Below, piece by piece: positions 14,969-22,600 of a DNA stretch of 35,681 nucleotides; positions within the stretch are counted from its first letter, which is position 1, and every line of letters starts with the position of its first letter. Both the position numbers and the translations under genes were made by a program. The notes under the pieces were generated by a model. The model searched no databases. It had not been told where the DNA came from and saw only the letters and a list, made by a program, of their open reading frames with translations. Origin of the DNA: Planctomycetota bacterium (GTDB lineage Bacteria; Planctomycetota; Brocadiia; CAIUPP01); NCBI GenBank assembly GCA_022705425.1, contig JAKJEM010000032.1, forward strand, positions 1 to 35,681, in the 5' to 3' direction.

Positions 14969-15002
14969 AAGGCCGAACGGCGTTTTATGCCGTTCGGCCT
15001 TT
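14969..15002 (+). terminator. Intrinsic terminator after tRNA-Leu
   Basis: A 13-bp perfect stem (14969-14981 with 14989-15001) closes the loop GTTTTAT and ends in TTT, ten bases past the tRNA CCA. The 150 bases from here to the STAS gene hold nothing else I can support. Confidence 0.85.
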
Positions 15003-15152
15003 GAGCTTCTGGGGTAACGGCGATCGGTGAACGGGGAGGGGTGAGCACAGGACGTCCATGGAAGAGCCTGTGTCCGCAACGGCGGTCCCGCTGCGGAAAT
15101 GCGCACGAGAAGCCTCTCATTGGGGAAGAGGGAAGGCTTGCGTTTACGCCTT

Positions 15153-15440
15153 CTATCCCAGCATCCCCTGAAGGCCGGAGATCATGAAGACCTTTTTGAC
15201 AGGGGGCTTTGAGTTGACGATGGTGAAGCCTTCGGCGCCGGCGGCGCGGTGGGCGGCGACGCAGAGGCGGATGAAGGCGGACGCGACGTAGTCAACCTCT
15301 TGAAGGTCGAAGACGATGGAGCCCTTGTATCCGTCAAGGGCTTGACGAAGCTGCGGCTCGACGCGCCCGCTGTTGGACGTGTCCATGAATCCCTTGAAGG
15401 TGCAGAGGAGCTTGTTGCCGTCCTGTTTGATCTCGATCAT
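15153..15440 (-). CDS. STAS-domain protein (anti-sigma-factor-antagonist-like)
   Basis: 95 residues, the length of SpoIIAA/RsbV. The STAS pattern is visible in LLCTFKGFMDTSNSGRVEPQ, SIVFDLQEVDYVASAFIRL and the C-terminal VKKVFMISGLQGML. In classic members the phosphorylated serine sits in DSSGL or DSTGL; here the stretch is ASAFI, so a serine (Ser54) remains but the Asp and Gly beside it are lost. It may therefore be phosphorylated differently or not at all. ATG 15440 has AAGGGA seven bases upstream, and about 80 bp separate it from the aldehyde dehydrogenase gene read before it. A kinase or phosphatase partner is not adjacent; a PP2C phosphatase lies 17 kb away. Confidence 0.85.
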   Translation of the reverse strand: MIEIKQDGNKLLCTFKGFMDTSNSGRVEPQLRQALDGYKGSIVFDLQEVDYVASAFIRLCVAAHRAAGAEGFTIVNSKPPVKKVFMISGLQGMLG

Positions 15441-15520
15441 GGCATTCCCTTCCATTGGAGTCCTTGTGCCGCGGGGCCGGGGCGGCCCGAGAGCCGTCGG
15501 CGCAGCGGGTCGCGCAAATC

Positions 15521-16945
15521 CTAGAGATAGTTGCGGTCGTATTCCTCCTCGATGGAAGGAAGCGCGCGGGTCTCGTCGAGCCAGGCGGCGACGTTGAATC
15601 GCGTGAAGCACTGGTTCTCGCGCCGATAGGCAATGCGCTGGATATTCAGCAGGTGCGCGGCGGTGACGTTGTCGGTGGTGATGTTCTTTCCACCGGTGCC
15701 GCAACCGAGCGTAAGGGAGGGGCTGAGGGTGTTGAACATGCCGCCGACGCCGCCGTGGGACGAGGGCTGGTTGACCAGGATTCGACCGGCGTTCATCATC
15801 AGCGCGAACCGCGAGATCTTGTCGCGGTCATTGCTGAAGATGCTGACGGTGTGGCCGATGCCGTTGAAGTAGTTCAGGTCCAGGCAGCGGTTGACGGCGG
15901 AGGAGAAGTCCTCGGTGACGTAGAAGGCGATGACGGGGGCGAGTATCTCGCCGGAGAGGGGATAGCGGGGTCCGACGCCCTCCAGGGGGGCGAGGAGAAG
16001 GCGCACGTCTTCGGTAACGGGCAGCCCGGCCAGGCGCGCAAGCTTGGCGGCCGGCTGACCGACAGAGGCCGGGTTCATGCGCGCGCGCTTTTCGTCCAGG
16101 ACGACGGCTTCAAGCTTGGGGATTTCCTCCGGGCTCAGGAAGTAGCCGCCGTTGCGGCGGAACTCCTCCATAAGCGCCGGGGCGGTCCTCCGCTCGACGA
16201 CCACCGCCTGCTCGCTGGCGCAGATGGTGCCGTAGTCGAAGGTCTTGGACAGGAGAATCTGCCGCACGGCGAAGGGGATATCGGCGGTGGCCTCGACGTA
16301 AACGGGAGTATTCCCGGCGCCGACGCCGATGGCGGGCGTGCCGGAGCTGTAGGCGGCCTTGACGAGGGAGGGGCCGCCGGTGGCCAAAATAAGGGCCAGA
16401 GACTTGTGGGACATCAGCTCCTGGGTCTGCTCATGGGAACAGGAATCGAGACACTGGATGCAGTCCTCGGGAGCGTCCTCGGCCAGGGCGGCTTCGTAGC
16501 AGACGCGCGCGGCCTCGGCGCAGCACTTGCGGGCCTTGCCGGAGGGGCTGATGACGAGCGGGTTGCGCGTCTTGAGGGCGATGAGGACCTTGAAGAAGAC
16601 GGTGGAGGTGGGGTTCGTCACGGGAATGATGGCCAGGATGGGGCCCATGGGCTGGGCGATCTCGACGATGCCGCGCTGGGGGTCCTCGCGAATGATGCCC
16701 ACGGTCTTGACGGACTTGATGTCGTTGTACACGAGTTGAGTGGCGACGACGTTCTTGAGGACTTTGTCCTGCCACCGCCCGATGCCCGTCTCCTCGGCGG
16801 CCATCTTGGCCAGGGCAACGCGGCGGGCGAAGGCGGCCTTGCAGACGGCGCGGACAATGCGGTCCACGCGCTCCTGACTGTACTGGCTGAAGACCCCGGC
16901 GGCGGCCACGGCGTTCTGCATGATGCGGTCAATCTCGACACTCAT
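15521..16945 (-). CDS. CoA-acylating aldehyde dehydrogenase (AdhE N-domain/EutE type)
   Basis: 474 residues, complete as a stand-alone acylating dehydrogenase. The catalytic Cys242 is in FDYGTICASEQ, the nucleotide region is GVGAGNTPVYVE, and the C-terminal GGKNITTDNVTAAHLLNIQR is characteristic of AdhE-type domains. The family oxidises acetaldehyde or another short aldehyde to acyl-CoA with NAD, or runs in reverse. The iron alcohol dehydrogenase half of AdhE is absent, and no extra N-terminal microcompartment-targeting helix is seen. ATG 16945 has AAGGAG seven bases upstream, and a near-consensus promoter lies 47 bases before the start. Substrate chain length is not determined by sequence alone. 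Confidence 0.92.
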   Translation of the reverse strand: MSVEIDRIMQNAVAAAGVFSQYSQERVDRIVRAVCKAAFARRVALAKMAAEETGIGRWQDKVLKNVVATQLVYNDIKSVKTVGIIREDPQRGIVEIAQPMGPILAIIPVTNPTSTVFFKVLIALKTRNPLVISPSGKARKCCAEAARVCYEAALAEDAPEDCIQCLDSCSHEQTQELMSHKSLALILATGGPSLVKAAYSSGTPAIGVGAGNTPVYVEATADIPFAVRQILLSKTFDYGTICASEQAVVVERRTAPALMEEFRRNGGYFLSPEEIPKLEAVVLDEKRARMNPASVGQPAAKLARLAGLPVTEDVRLLLAPLEGVGPRYPLSGEILAPVIAFYVTEDFSSAVNRCLDLNYFNGIGHTVSIFSNDRDKISRFALMMNAGRILVNQPSSHGGVGGMFNTLSPSLTLGCGTGGKNITTDNVTAAHLLNIQRIAYRRENQCFTRFNVAAWLDETRALPSIEEEYDRNYL

Positions 16946-16991
16946 CGAAGACTCCTTGGCGATGATGACTGGCGGGCCGTGTCCGTGAGGG

Positions 16992-17019
16992 ATTGTACCA
17001 AGGCGCGGCGGGGAGTCAA
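16992..17019 (-). promoter_or_regulatory. Strong promoter for the aldehyde dehydrogenase/STAS operon
   Basis: Read on the minus strand: TTGACT, 16 bases, TACAAT, each a 5/6 match. The start point would be near 16985, about 40 bases before ATG 16945. Confidence 0.7.
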
Positions 17020-17159
17020 CCCGAGACTGCGACCAGTTGAATGGGCGCCGGGACCGGTCGGCCTCGGCCCCGCGGCGGCGTCGGAGAGTCGGCGGCCGGC
17101 TGTTGGGACGAGGCCAAGGGGTTTCCCGCGAGCCGCTGGAAATAATTCTGCGCTCCTAG

Positions 17160-17188
17160 TGGACAATGTAAACGGACTATGTTATCCT
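17160..17188 (+). promoter_or_regulatory. Candidate promoter for the Cys-rich protein cassette
   Basis: TGGACA, 17 bases, TATCCT. The -10 is the left arm of an inverted repeat (TATCCT at 17183-17188, AGGATA at 17195-17200), which could be an operator or chance. The local sequence is more AT-rich than its surroundings. Confidence 0.4.
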
Positions 17189-17418
17189 AATGAAAGGATA
17201 GCGCGTTGGGCTGTTGCAAGCGTCACGACAATGGGCTGGGTGGTCCATCGGGTGGAGGAGTGGGCGACGCGTGACGACATGGGTTTCACGCATCCTACCT
17301 CAGACATGTTCCCTTGCGGAGCAGGACGCATGAGCGTCATTTCCCGAATGGCGTTGTCGGCTCGAGGCTGTGCCTCGGGCCGCCAAGTCGGGCCGGCTTG
17401 AACAGGAGGGCGGGCGTC
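17189..17418 (+). other. Long non-coding leader with two hairpins before the Cys-rich gene
   Basis: About 220 bases separate the candidate promoter from ATG 17419. Two perfect small hairpins are visible: GACGC/GCGTC (17325-17338) and CGAGGC/GCCTCG (17363-17377). No known riboswitch pattern is recognised. Short open frames here have no good Shine-Dalgarno sequence. Confidence 0.3.
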
Positions 17419-17850
17419 ATGTTACGGTCAGTTCGTGTTGGGGGGCTTGTCGCGTTGTGCGCATTGATCTTGTTTGTGGGCGGGGTGGTCTGGGGGGTCG
17501 AACGCTTCACCGGAGTTCTTCCCGAGGAGACACTTGCTTCGCTGACGGGAGGTAGCTGGTGCATGAAGGAGGACTGCCCCAATCCTCCTTACACCTCGCG
17601 GTGCCCGGTGGACACCTGCAAGAATGCGCGGGAGGGGGACGAGTGCGACGACTGCACGTCAACTCAGACCTGGGTCACATGTGCCGTGTTGACGTCCTGG
17701 CCGGACTACTGCATTGATGATGCACCGGCGGGCAAACGATGTGTCGGCACAGTCAAGGGGGTGTGCGTCACCAACTCCTGTGTCGGGACAGCCAACTACT
17801 ATCGCAACTGCTCTCAGGCGACGTCGGTCTATTCGGTCTGCTGGTTCTGA
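17419..17850 (+). CDS. Secreted or membrane-anchored Cys-rich small protein, function unknown
   Basis: 143 residues. Residues 1-27 form a basic start and hydrophobic segment that can be a signal peptide or N-terminal anchor. The remaining 116 residues hold 13 cysteines, spaced like a small disulphide-knotted extracellular domain (for example CPVDTCKNAREGDECDDC), with many Thr, Asp and Gly. The odd number leaves one free Cys or an intermolecular bond. ATG 17419 follows AGGAGGG at good spacing. The next gene starts 60 bp downstream and encodes another exported protein, so the pair probably acts outside the cytoplasm. I recognise no family. Confidence 0.75.
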   Translation: MLRSVRVGGLVALCALILFVGGVVWGVERFTGVLPEETLASLTGGSWCMKEDCPNPPYTSRCPVDTCKNAREGDECDDCTSTQTWVTCAVLTSWPDYCIDDAPAGKRCVGTVKGVCVTNSCVGTANYYRNCSQATSVYSVCWF

Positions 17851-17910
17851 GAGACACCTGTCATGGAAGCGGAGTGCGCATCACACGCGCGCCGCTCCGA
17901 AGGAGACTAT

Positions 17911-19083
17911 ATGTCCGGCAAGAATGGACTCATGTGCGCACGGGGTGTCGTTGCGGCCACCCTATTGGGGCTGTGCCTGACCCCTCTGGCCTTGGGTGCC
18001 GGCGTTGCGGCGGGCCCAAGCTCGACGGCGCCGGTCGAAGCGGTTCAACAGGCCCTCATCTTCTACATCGAGTCCACCCGCGATTTCGAGTCGCACATGA
18101 CCGAGACGCACCGAACTTATCGCGAGAGCGACAACACGATGGTCGGCGAGCACCGAGGAAGCTTTGTCTACGCGCGAAAGGGCGTCAAGGAGTACGTCTC
18201 CTCCTATGTTCAGGGGGCGCGCCATGCCGACGAGGCCGCCTTCAACGGCACGAAGTATGTCACTCGCATGACCCTGCGCGGCACGGATGAGGAAAAGGCG
18301 AACATCATCATTGCCGCTGACAAGGATTCGAAACCCTTCGCCGCCTTTCTTGGGAGCAGCCGGGGGTTCGGACGGTGGATATTCCAGACACCGATCGAGA
18401 AGCTCTTCGGCGACGCGCGAACGCTGAAGCTGAGAGCGGCAACCCCTGTTGTGAACGGTTGGCGCTGCCGCGTCCTCGAGCTGGACAACAAGTCCGGCGC
18501 GATGTCCTACGTGTTGTACTTGGGTGAAGATATCGGCTTCGCCCCCGTCAAGTATGAGGTCTTCGCTCCAAAGCACGGCAGCGACGCGCGGGTCGTTGGC
18601 GAGGCTGTCCGTATGGCCGAAGTGGTCAAAGGGCACTGGCTTCCGCTCGAAGCAAAGACCACGTTCCGCCACCCCTTCTGCGAAAAGGGCCACTACGAGG
18701 TCTCCACGGTCGCGGCTGATGCGACGGCCCTTCGCATGGGCGACGCCGTGAGTGACGCGATCTTTGAGATAACCCCGGCGGCCAACTCGCGCGTCTATGA
18801 CCTGACCACCGGGGAGACCTACCGGGTCTTCTCCAAGAAGGAGGTCACCAAGGCCGGCAGCCTGAGTAACGAGTCCTTGGACAGAGTCGTTGAATACGTT
18901 CAGTCCGCTGTGACGTCGCCGGCAGCCTCTGCCTCGGCTGGGACGGCACAGTCTCCCGCGTCGCGCTGGTCGCCGTGGTGGGTCGGTGCGCTGTGTCTGG
19001 GCGCTGTCGGAGTCTCCGCGACGGGTTACTTTGCGTTCCGACGAAGAAAGGAAAACTCGTCATGTCGGCGACCCGGTTTCTGA
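17911..19083 (+). CDS. Exported LolA-like protein with C-terminal membrane tail
   Basis: 390 residues. A signal peptide ends around residue 30 (LALGAGVAAG). Residues about 38-300 have the look of LolA/RseB-like beta proteins found in planctomycetes: an N-terminal helix with FYIESTRDFESHMTETHRTY, alternating strands, and a closing FEITPAANSRVYDLTTGETY motif. A Ser/Ala-rich linker precedes a transmembrane segment (WWVGALCLGAVGVSATGYF) and RRRK, a layout like C-terminal sorting or stop-transfer tails. ATG 17911 has AAGGAG seven bases upstream. The fold assignment is inference from pattern, and the role is unknown; it may anchor or handle the Cys-rich product encoded just before it. Confidence 0.75.
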   Translation: MSGKNGLMCARGVVAATLLGLCLTPLALGAGVAAGPSSTAPVEAVQQALIFYIESTRDFESHMTETHRTYRESDNTMVGEHRGSFVYARKGVKEYVSSYVQGARHADEAAFNGTKYVTRMTLRGTDEEKANIIIAADKDSKPFAAFLGSSRGFGRWIFQTPIEKLFGDARTLKLRAATPVVNGWRCRVLELDNKSGAMSYVLYLGEDIGFAPVKYEVFAPKHGSDARVVGEAVRMAEVVKGHWLPLEAKTTFRHPFCEKGHYEVSTVAADATALRMGDAVSDAIFEITPAANSRVYDLTTGETYRVFSKKEVTKAGSLSNESLDRVVEYVQSAVTSPAASASAGTAQSPASRWSPWWVGALCLGAVGVSATGYFAFRRRKENSSCRRPGF

Positions 19084-19157
19084 CGTGGGCGGCGGCGCTC
19101 TCTGCGATGGCCGGGGCAACGCGCGACTTGCAGGACGTGAACGGGTCTTGTCCCTGA
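19062..19157 (+). CDS. 31-codon open frame: microprotein or broken gene start
   Basis: It overlaps the last 22 bases of the LolA-like gene, with AAAGGA about ten bases before its ATG. The peptide begins like a signal peptide (MSATRFLTWAAALSAMAG) and stops after DLQDVNGSCP. It could be a translationally coupled microprotein or the remnant of an exported protein gene truncated downstream. Reading on in other frames I see no continuation. Confidence 0.25.
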   Translation: MSATRFLTWAAALSAMAGATRDLQDVNGSCP

Positions 19158-19317
19158 CGTTCTCCATCTTCGCCTTCTGCCACCGTTCCACCGCAGGGCC
19201 GCCTCGAAAACAAAGGCGCTGCAAAGGCGGCATGACGGGGGGGCGCCCCTGACATCCACGTCAAGGCGCAACGCTCCGGCGCAGGGCGGGGGCCTTTCCC
19301 AAGACTACAATCGCTTC

Positions 19318-19346
19318 TTGAAACCGCAGGCGAGGCGGGGTAACAT
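19318..19346 (+). promoter_or_regulatory. Promoter for the liv operon
   Basis: TTGAAA, 17 bases, TAACAT; the start point would be near 19353, about 57 bases before livK. The rest of 19158-19409 holds no gene I can support. Confidence 0.5.
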
Positions 19347-19409
19347 CTACCGGCATTTCCGGCGCGGACTCCGCGCATTCCACGGGTCATTCTGAAGAAG
19401 GGAAGGGCA

Positions 19410-20558
19410 ATGGCAGGCAGGATGCTGGCCGGGCTTCTCGCGGCGGCGGTGTTGTGGGCGGTTCCTTTGGCGGCGGGGCAGGGGGAGCCTATCAAGGTGG
19501 GCGCGATCCTTTCGGTGAGCGGGCCGGCCTCCTTTCTGGGCGCGCCGGAGAAGCGCACGGCGGAGATGCTGGTGCAGAAGATCAACGCCTCGGGCGGGCT
19601 GTTGGGGCGCAAGATTCAACTGATCGTGAAGGATTCCGAAGGAAGCCCTGAGAAGGCGACCTCCTTCGCCAAACAGTTGATCGAGGAAGAGAAGGTGCTG
19701 GCGATCATCGGGCCTTCGACGTCGGGGGAGTCGCTGGCGATCAAGAACCTGTGCCAGGAGGGGAAGACGATTCTGCTGTCGTGCGCGGCGGCGGAAAAGA
19801 TCGTGGACCCGATTGCACCGTATGTGTTCAAGACGCCGCAGAAGGACAGCGACGCGGCCCGGTGGATCTTCCAGACGATGCGGGAGATGAATATCCGCCG
19901 GATCGGGGTGATCGTGAGCAACGACGGCTTCGGGATTGCGGGCAAAGCGCAGATCGAGAAGATTGCGCCGGAGTACGGATTGCAGATCGCCATCGCCGAG
20001 GTGTACGACAAGGGCGCCACGGACCTGACCGGGGTGTTGAACAAGATCAAGGGCCAGAACGTGGAGGGGCTGGTGAACTGGTCCATCGTGCCGGCGCAGG
20101 CGCTGGTGGCGAAGAACATGAAGCAGATCGGCTTCCAGGTCCCCCTCTTCCAGAGCCATGGGTACGGCAACATCAAGTACGTACAGGCCGGTGGCGAGGC
20201 GGCGAACGGAACGATGTTCCCGGCCAGTCCGATCCTGGTGGCCGATCAGTTGCCGGCCAAGCACCCGCAGAGGGAGCTTCTCCTGTCGTACAAGAAGGAC
20301 TACGAAGCGATGTACAAGGAGGAAGCCAGCGCCTTCGGCGCCTATGCCTATGACGCGATCCTGATCCTGGCAGAGGCGATTCGCAAGGCAGGCACGACCG
20401 ACCGCGAGAAGGTGCGCGCGGCCATTGAGGATCTGAAGGGATTCGTGGGGACGTCCGGAATCTTCAACTACTCCAAGACGGACCACAGCGGGCTGGATAT
20501 GTCGGCCTTTGAGATGCTGACGGTGAAGGACGGGAAGTTCGTCCGGCTGAAGCCGTAG
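19410..20558 (+). CDS. livK: Periplasmic substrate-binding protein of a LIV-type ABC transporter
   Basis: 382 residues with a signal peptide (about 1-24, ending PLAAG). The mature start IKVGAILSVSGPASFLG, then INASGGLLGRKIQLIVKDSE and IIGPSTSGESLAI, are classic for type I periplasmic binding proteins of the HAAT family. The C-terminal domain includes AYAYDAILILAEAIRKAG. The family binds branched-chain amino acids, but many members bind aromatic acids, amides or urea. The ATG follows GGAAGGG. It heads a five-gene transporter set linked to an aryl-CoA ligase gene, which points to an aromatic acid as ligand. Confidence 0.93.
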   Translation: MAGRMLAGLLAAAVLWAVPLAAGQGEPIKVGAILSVSGPASFLGAPEKRTAEMLVQKINASGGLLGRKIQLIVKDSEGSPEKATSFAKQLIEEEKVLAIIGPSTSGESLAIKNLCQEGKTILLSCAAAEKIVDPIAPYVFKTPQKDSDAARWIFQTMREMNIRRIGVIVSNDGFGIAGKAQIEKIAPEYGLQIAIAEVYDKGATDLTGVLNKIKGQNVEGLVNWSIVPAQALVAKNMKQIGFQVPLFQSHGYGNIKYVQAGGEAANGTMFPASPILVADQLPAKHPQRELLLSYKKDYEAMYKEEASAFGAYAYDAILILAEAIRKAGTTDREKVRAAIEDLKGFVGTSGIFNYSKTDHSGLDMSAFEMLTVKDGKFVRLKP

Positions 20559-20580
20559 CCGCCCGCGCGCGTCATTTTCC

Positions 20581-20619
20581 GGCGGAGGGACCCCCGCAGA
20601 GGCGGGGCGTCCCTTCGCC
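20581..20619 (+). other. Large intercistronic hairpin between livK and livH
   Basis: A near-perfect stem of about 17 bp (20581-20597 with 20602-20619, one bulge and one G-T pair) with a four-base loop. No T-tract follows, so read-through is expected. Such hairpins between binding protein and permease genes are known to protect the upstream mRNA and raise the binding protein to permease ratio. Confidence 0.6.
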
Positions 20620-20645
20620 GTTCCCAGGAGCCTGATCGAGCCGCC

Positions 20646-21536
20646 ATGTCTGCGGAGCAAGCGCTGCAGTATTGCCTGGCCGGCGTTACGGTGGGAAGCA
20701 TCTACGCCATCGTTGCGATCGGCTTCAACATCATCTACAACACCACGGGGATCATCAACTTCGCGCAGGGGGAGTTCGTGGTGCTGGGGGCGATGACGGC
20801 TATCAGCCTGCACACGGTGACGCCGCTGCCCTTGGCCGTGGCGGGGGCGGTGGCGATTACGGCGGCGGCGGGGGGACTGATCGGGGCGGGGCTGACGCGC
20901 GCGGTGAAACGCCCCACGGTGTTGCGGTTGATCATCGTGACGATCGGCCTCTCGATTGTTCTGCGGGCGGCGGTGCTGCACATCTGGGACGAGAAGGTGC
21001 GCGCGTTGCCGTTCTTCACGGGCACGGAAGTTTCATCTGTGGGCTTCTTCGGGGCGCGGATCACCCCGCAGGCGCTGTGGGTGTTGGGAATCTGCGCGGT
21101 GACCGTGGCCGGGCTGACGCTGTTCTTCCGCCACACCTTGACGGGACGGGCGATGCGGGCCTGCGCCGCGAACCGCACGGCGGCGGGGCTTTGCGGCATT
21201 CCCGTGGGGCGTATGGTGACGCTGTCCTTCACGCTGAGCGCGGCGATCGGGGCGTTGGCGGGGTGTGCCATCTCGCCGGTGACGCAGACGCAGTACGACA
21301 TGGGCGCGCCGCTGGCCATCAAGGGGTTCACCGTGGCGATCCTGGGCGGGATGGGCAACAGCCTGGCCGCCGTGGCGGCGGGGCTGCTGCTCGGGGTGCT
21401 GGAGTCCTTCAGCATCTGCATCTTCCCGTTGGCCTACCAGCACGCCGTATCCATCGCAGTGCTGCTGGCGGTTCTGGTCTTTCGCCCCTCAGGCCTTTTC
21501 GGCAGCCGCGACGTCAGCGCGCTGAAGGAGCACTGA
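20646..21536 (+). CDS. livH: LIV-type ABC permease, LivH subunit
   Basis: 296 residues with about eight hydrophobic segments. Family features are the N-terminal LAGVTVGSIYAIVAIGFNII, NTTGIINFAQGEFVVLGAM, and the C-terminal cytoplasmic loop AIKGFTVAILGGMGN that couples to the ATPase. With LivM it forms the translocation path in the inner membrane. The Shine-Dalgarno is weak (AGGAG about 15 bases before ATG), so initiation may be modest. Its stop overlaps the livM start (TGATG). Confidence 0.93.
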   Translation: MSAEQALQYCLAGVTVGSIYAIVAIGFNIIYNTTGIINFAQGEFVVLGAMTAISLHTVTPLPLAVAGAVAITAAAGGLIGAGLTRAVKRPTVLRLIIVTIGLSIVLRAAVLHIWDEKVRALPFFTGTEVSSVGFFGARITPQALWVLGICAVTVAGLTLFFRHTLTGRAMRACAANRTAAGLCGIPVGRMVTLSFTLSAAIGALAGCAISPVTQTQYDMGAPLAIKGFTVAILGGMGNSLAAVAAGLLLGVLESFSICIFPLAYQHAVSIAVLLAVLVFRPSGLFGSRDVSALKEH

Positions 21537-22600
21537 TGGAGGGGCGACGCTACATCCCGATCGTTCTGCTTCTCCTGGCCGCGGTCGGCGTGCAGTTGAC
21601 GCTGAGCGCCTGCGACGCGGCATACTACCTGACGCAACTGACGATGTCGCTGTACTACGCGATCGTCGCCGTGGGGCTGTCGCTGCTGATGGGCTATGCG
21701 GGGCAGGTTTCGCTGGGGCACGCGGGTTTTTTTGCGATCGGCGGCTACACGGCCGCCGTGCTGGCCACGCGCAATCTGGCGGTGGAGCCTGGGGCGATGG
21801 CGCGCGCCCTGGGGGCGATGGGGCTGCTCCTGCAACGCGAGGACTTGTACGGGCAGACGATCGTCTATTTGTCGCCGTGGGTGTCGCTGGCGGCGGCGAT
21901 TCTCCTGACGTCCGCGGTGGCGTGCGTGATCGGGGTGCCCGTCATTCGTCTGAAGGGCCACTACCTGGCGATGGCCACACTGGGTTTCGGGCTGATCGTG
22001 TATTACACCGTGCTGGGCGCGCCGGGGTTGGGAGAGGCGGACGGCTTCTCGGACGTGCCCGGTTTCCGCCTGGCGGGGCCGTTGGAGGTGAACGGGCGCA
22101 GCGCCTTCCGGGTGCAGAACTTCTACATCGCCTGCGTCCTGGCGGCCGGGGTCATGGCGCTGGGGGGCAATCTGGTGCGGTCGCGCATGGGACGGGCGTT
22201 GCGGGCCGTCCATGAAGGGGAGGAGGCGGCGCAATCGCTGGGGATTCACGTGGCGCGCGCCAAGTTCGGAGTCTTCCTGCTCAGCGCGTTAATCGCCGCC
22301 GTGGCGGGCTTCTTCCTGACGCACTACAACGGGGGGATCGGCCCATCGGAGGCGACGGCGCTGAAGTCGGTGCGCTACCTCGCCATCGTGGCGGTCGGGG
22401 GGATGGCGAATCTCTGGGGTACGCTGATTATGGGAGTGGGGCTGAACTTCCTTTCGTTGCGCGGAGCCTTCGGCAGCTTCGACGACGCGGTCTTCGGGGT
22501 CATCCTGATCGCGGTCATGGTTCTGGCGCCGGAGGGGGTGTTCCGGCGGTTACCCTGGCCGTTCCGGCGGAAGGGGGGGGACGATGCCGCCGCTGCTTGA
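21536..22600 (+). CDS. livM: LIV-type ABC permease, LivM subunit
   Basis: 354 residues with multiple membrane segments. Typical blocks are LTMSLYYAIVAVGLSLLMGY, AGQVSLGHAGFFAIGGYTAA, VIRLKGHYLAMATLGFGLIV and the coupling region VGGMANLWGTLIMGVGLNF. Some HAAT LivM proteins end in an ATPase fusion; this one does not. ATG 21536 shares its first base with the livH TGA, a four-base ATGA overlap, and its end overlaps livG by 17 bases, so the genes are translationally coupled. A longer open frame upstream overlaps livH and is not used. Confidence 0.93.
   Translation: MEGRRYIPIVLLLLAAVGVQLTLSACDAAYYLTQLTMSLYYAIVAVGLSLLMGYAGQVSLGHAGFFAIGGYTAAVLATRNLAVEPGAMARALGAMGLLLQREDLYGQTIVYLSPWVSLAAAILLTSAVACVIGVPVIRLKGHYLAMATLGFGLIVYYTVLGAPGLGEADGFSDVPGFRLAGPLEVNGRSAFRVQNFYIACVLAAGVMALGGNLVRSRMGRALRAVHEGEEAAQSLGIHVARAKFGVFLLSALIAAVAGFFLTHYNGGIGPSEATALKSVRYLAIVAVGGMANLWGTLIMGVGLNFLSLRGAFGSFDDAVFGVILIAVMVLAPEGVFRRLPWPFRRKGGDDAAAA

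Noticed and set aside
15441-15704. Longer N-terminus for the first STAS protein
   Set aside because: The extra residues are Arg/His/Pro-rich, overlap the end of the aldehyde dehydrogenase gene and precede a complete STAS domain that has its own ribosome-binding site.
17189-17418. Cyclic-di-GMP or other known riboswitch in the long leader
   Set aside because: I compared it by eye with the GEMM-type core and other common aptamer signatures and found no match beyond short generic hairpins.
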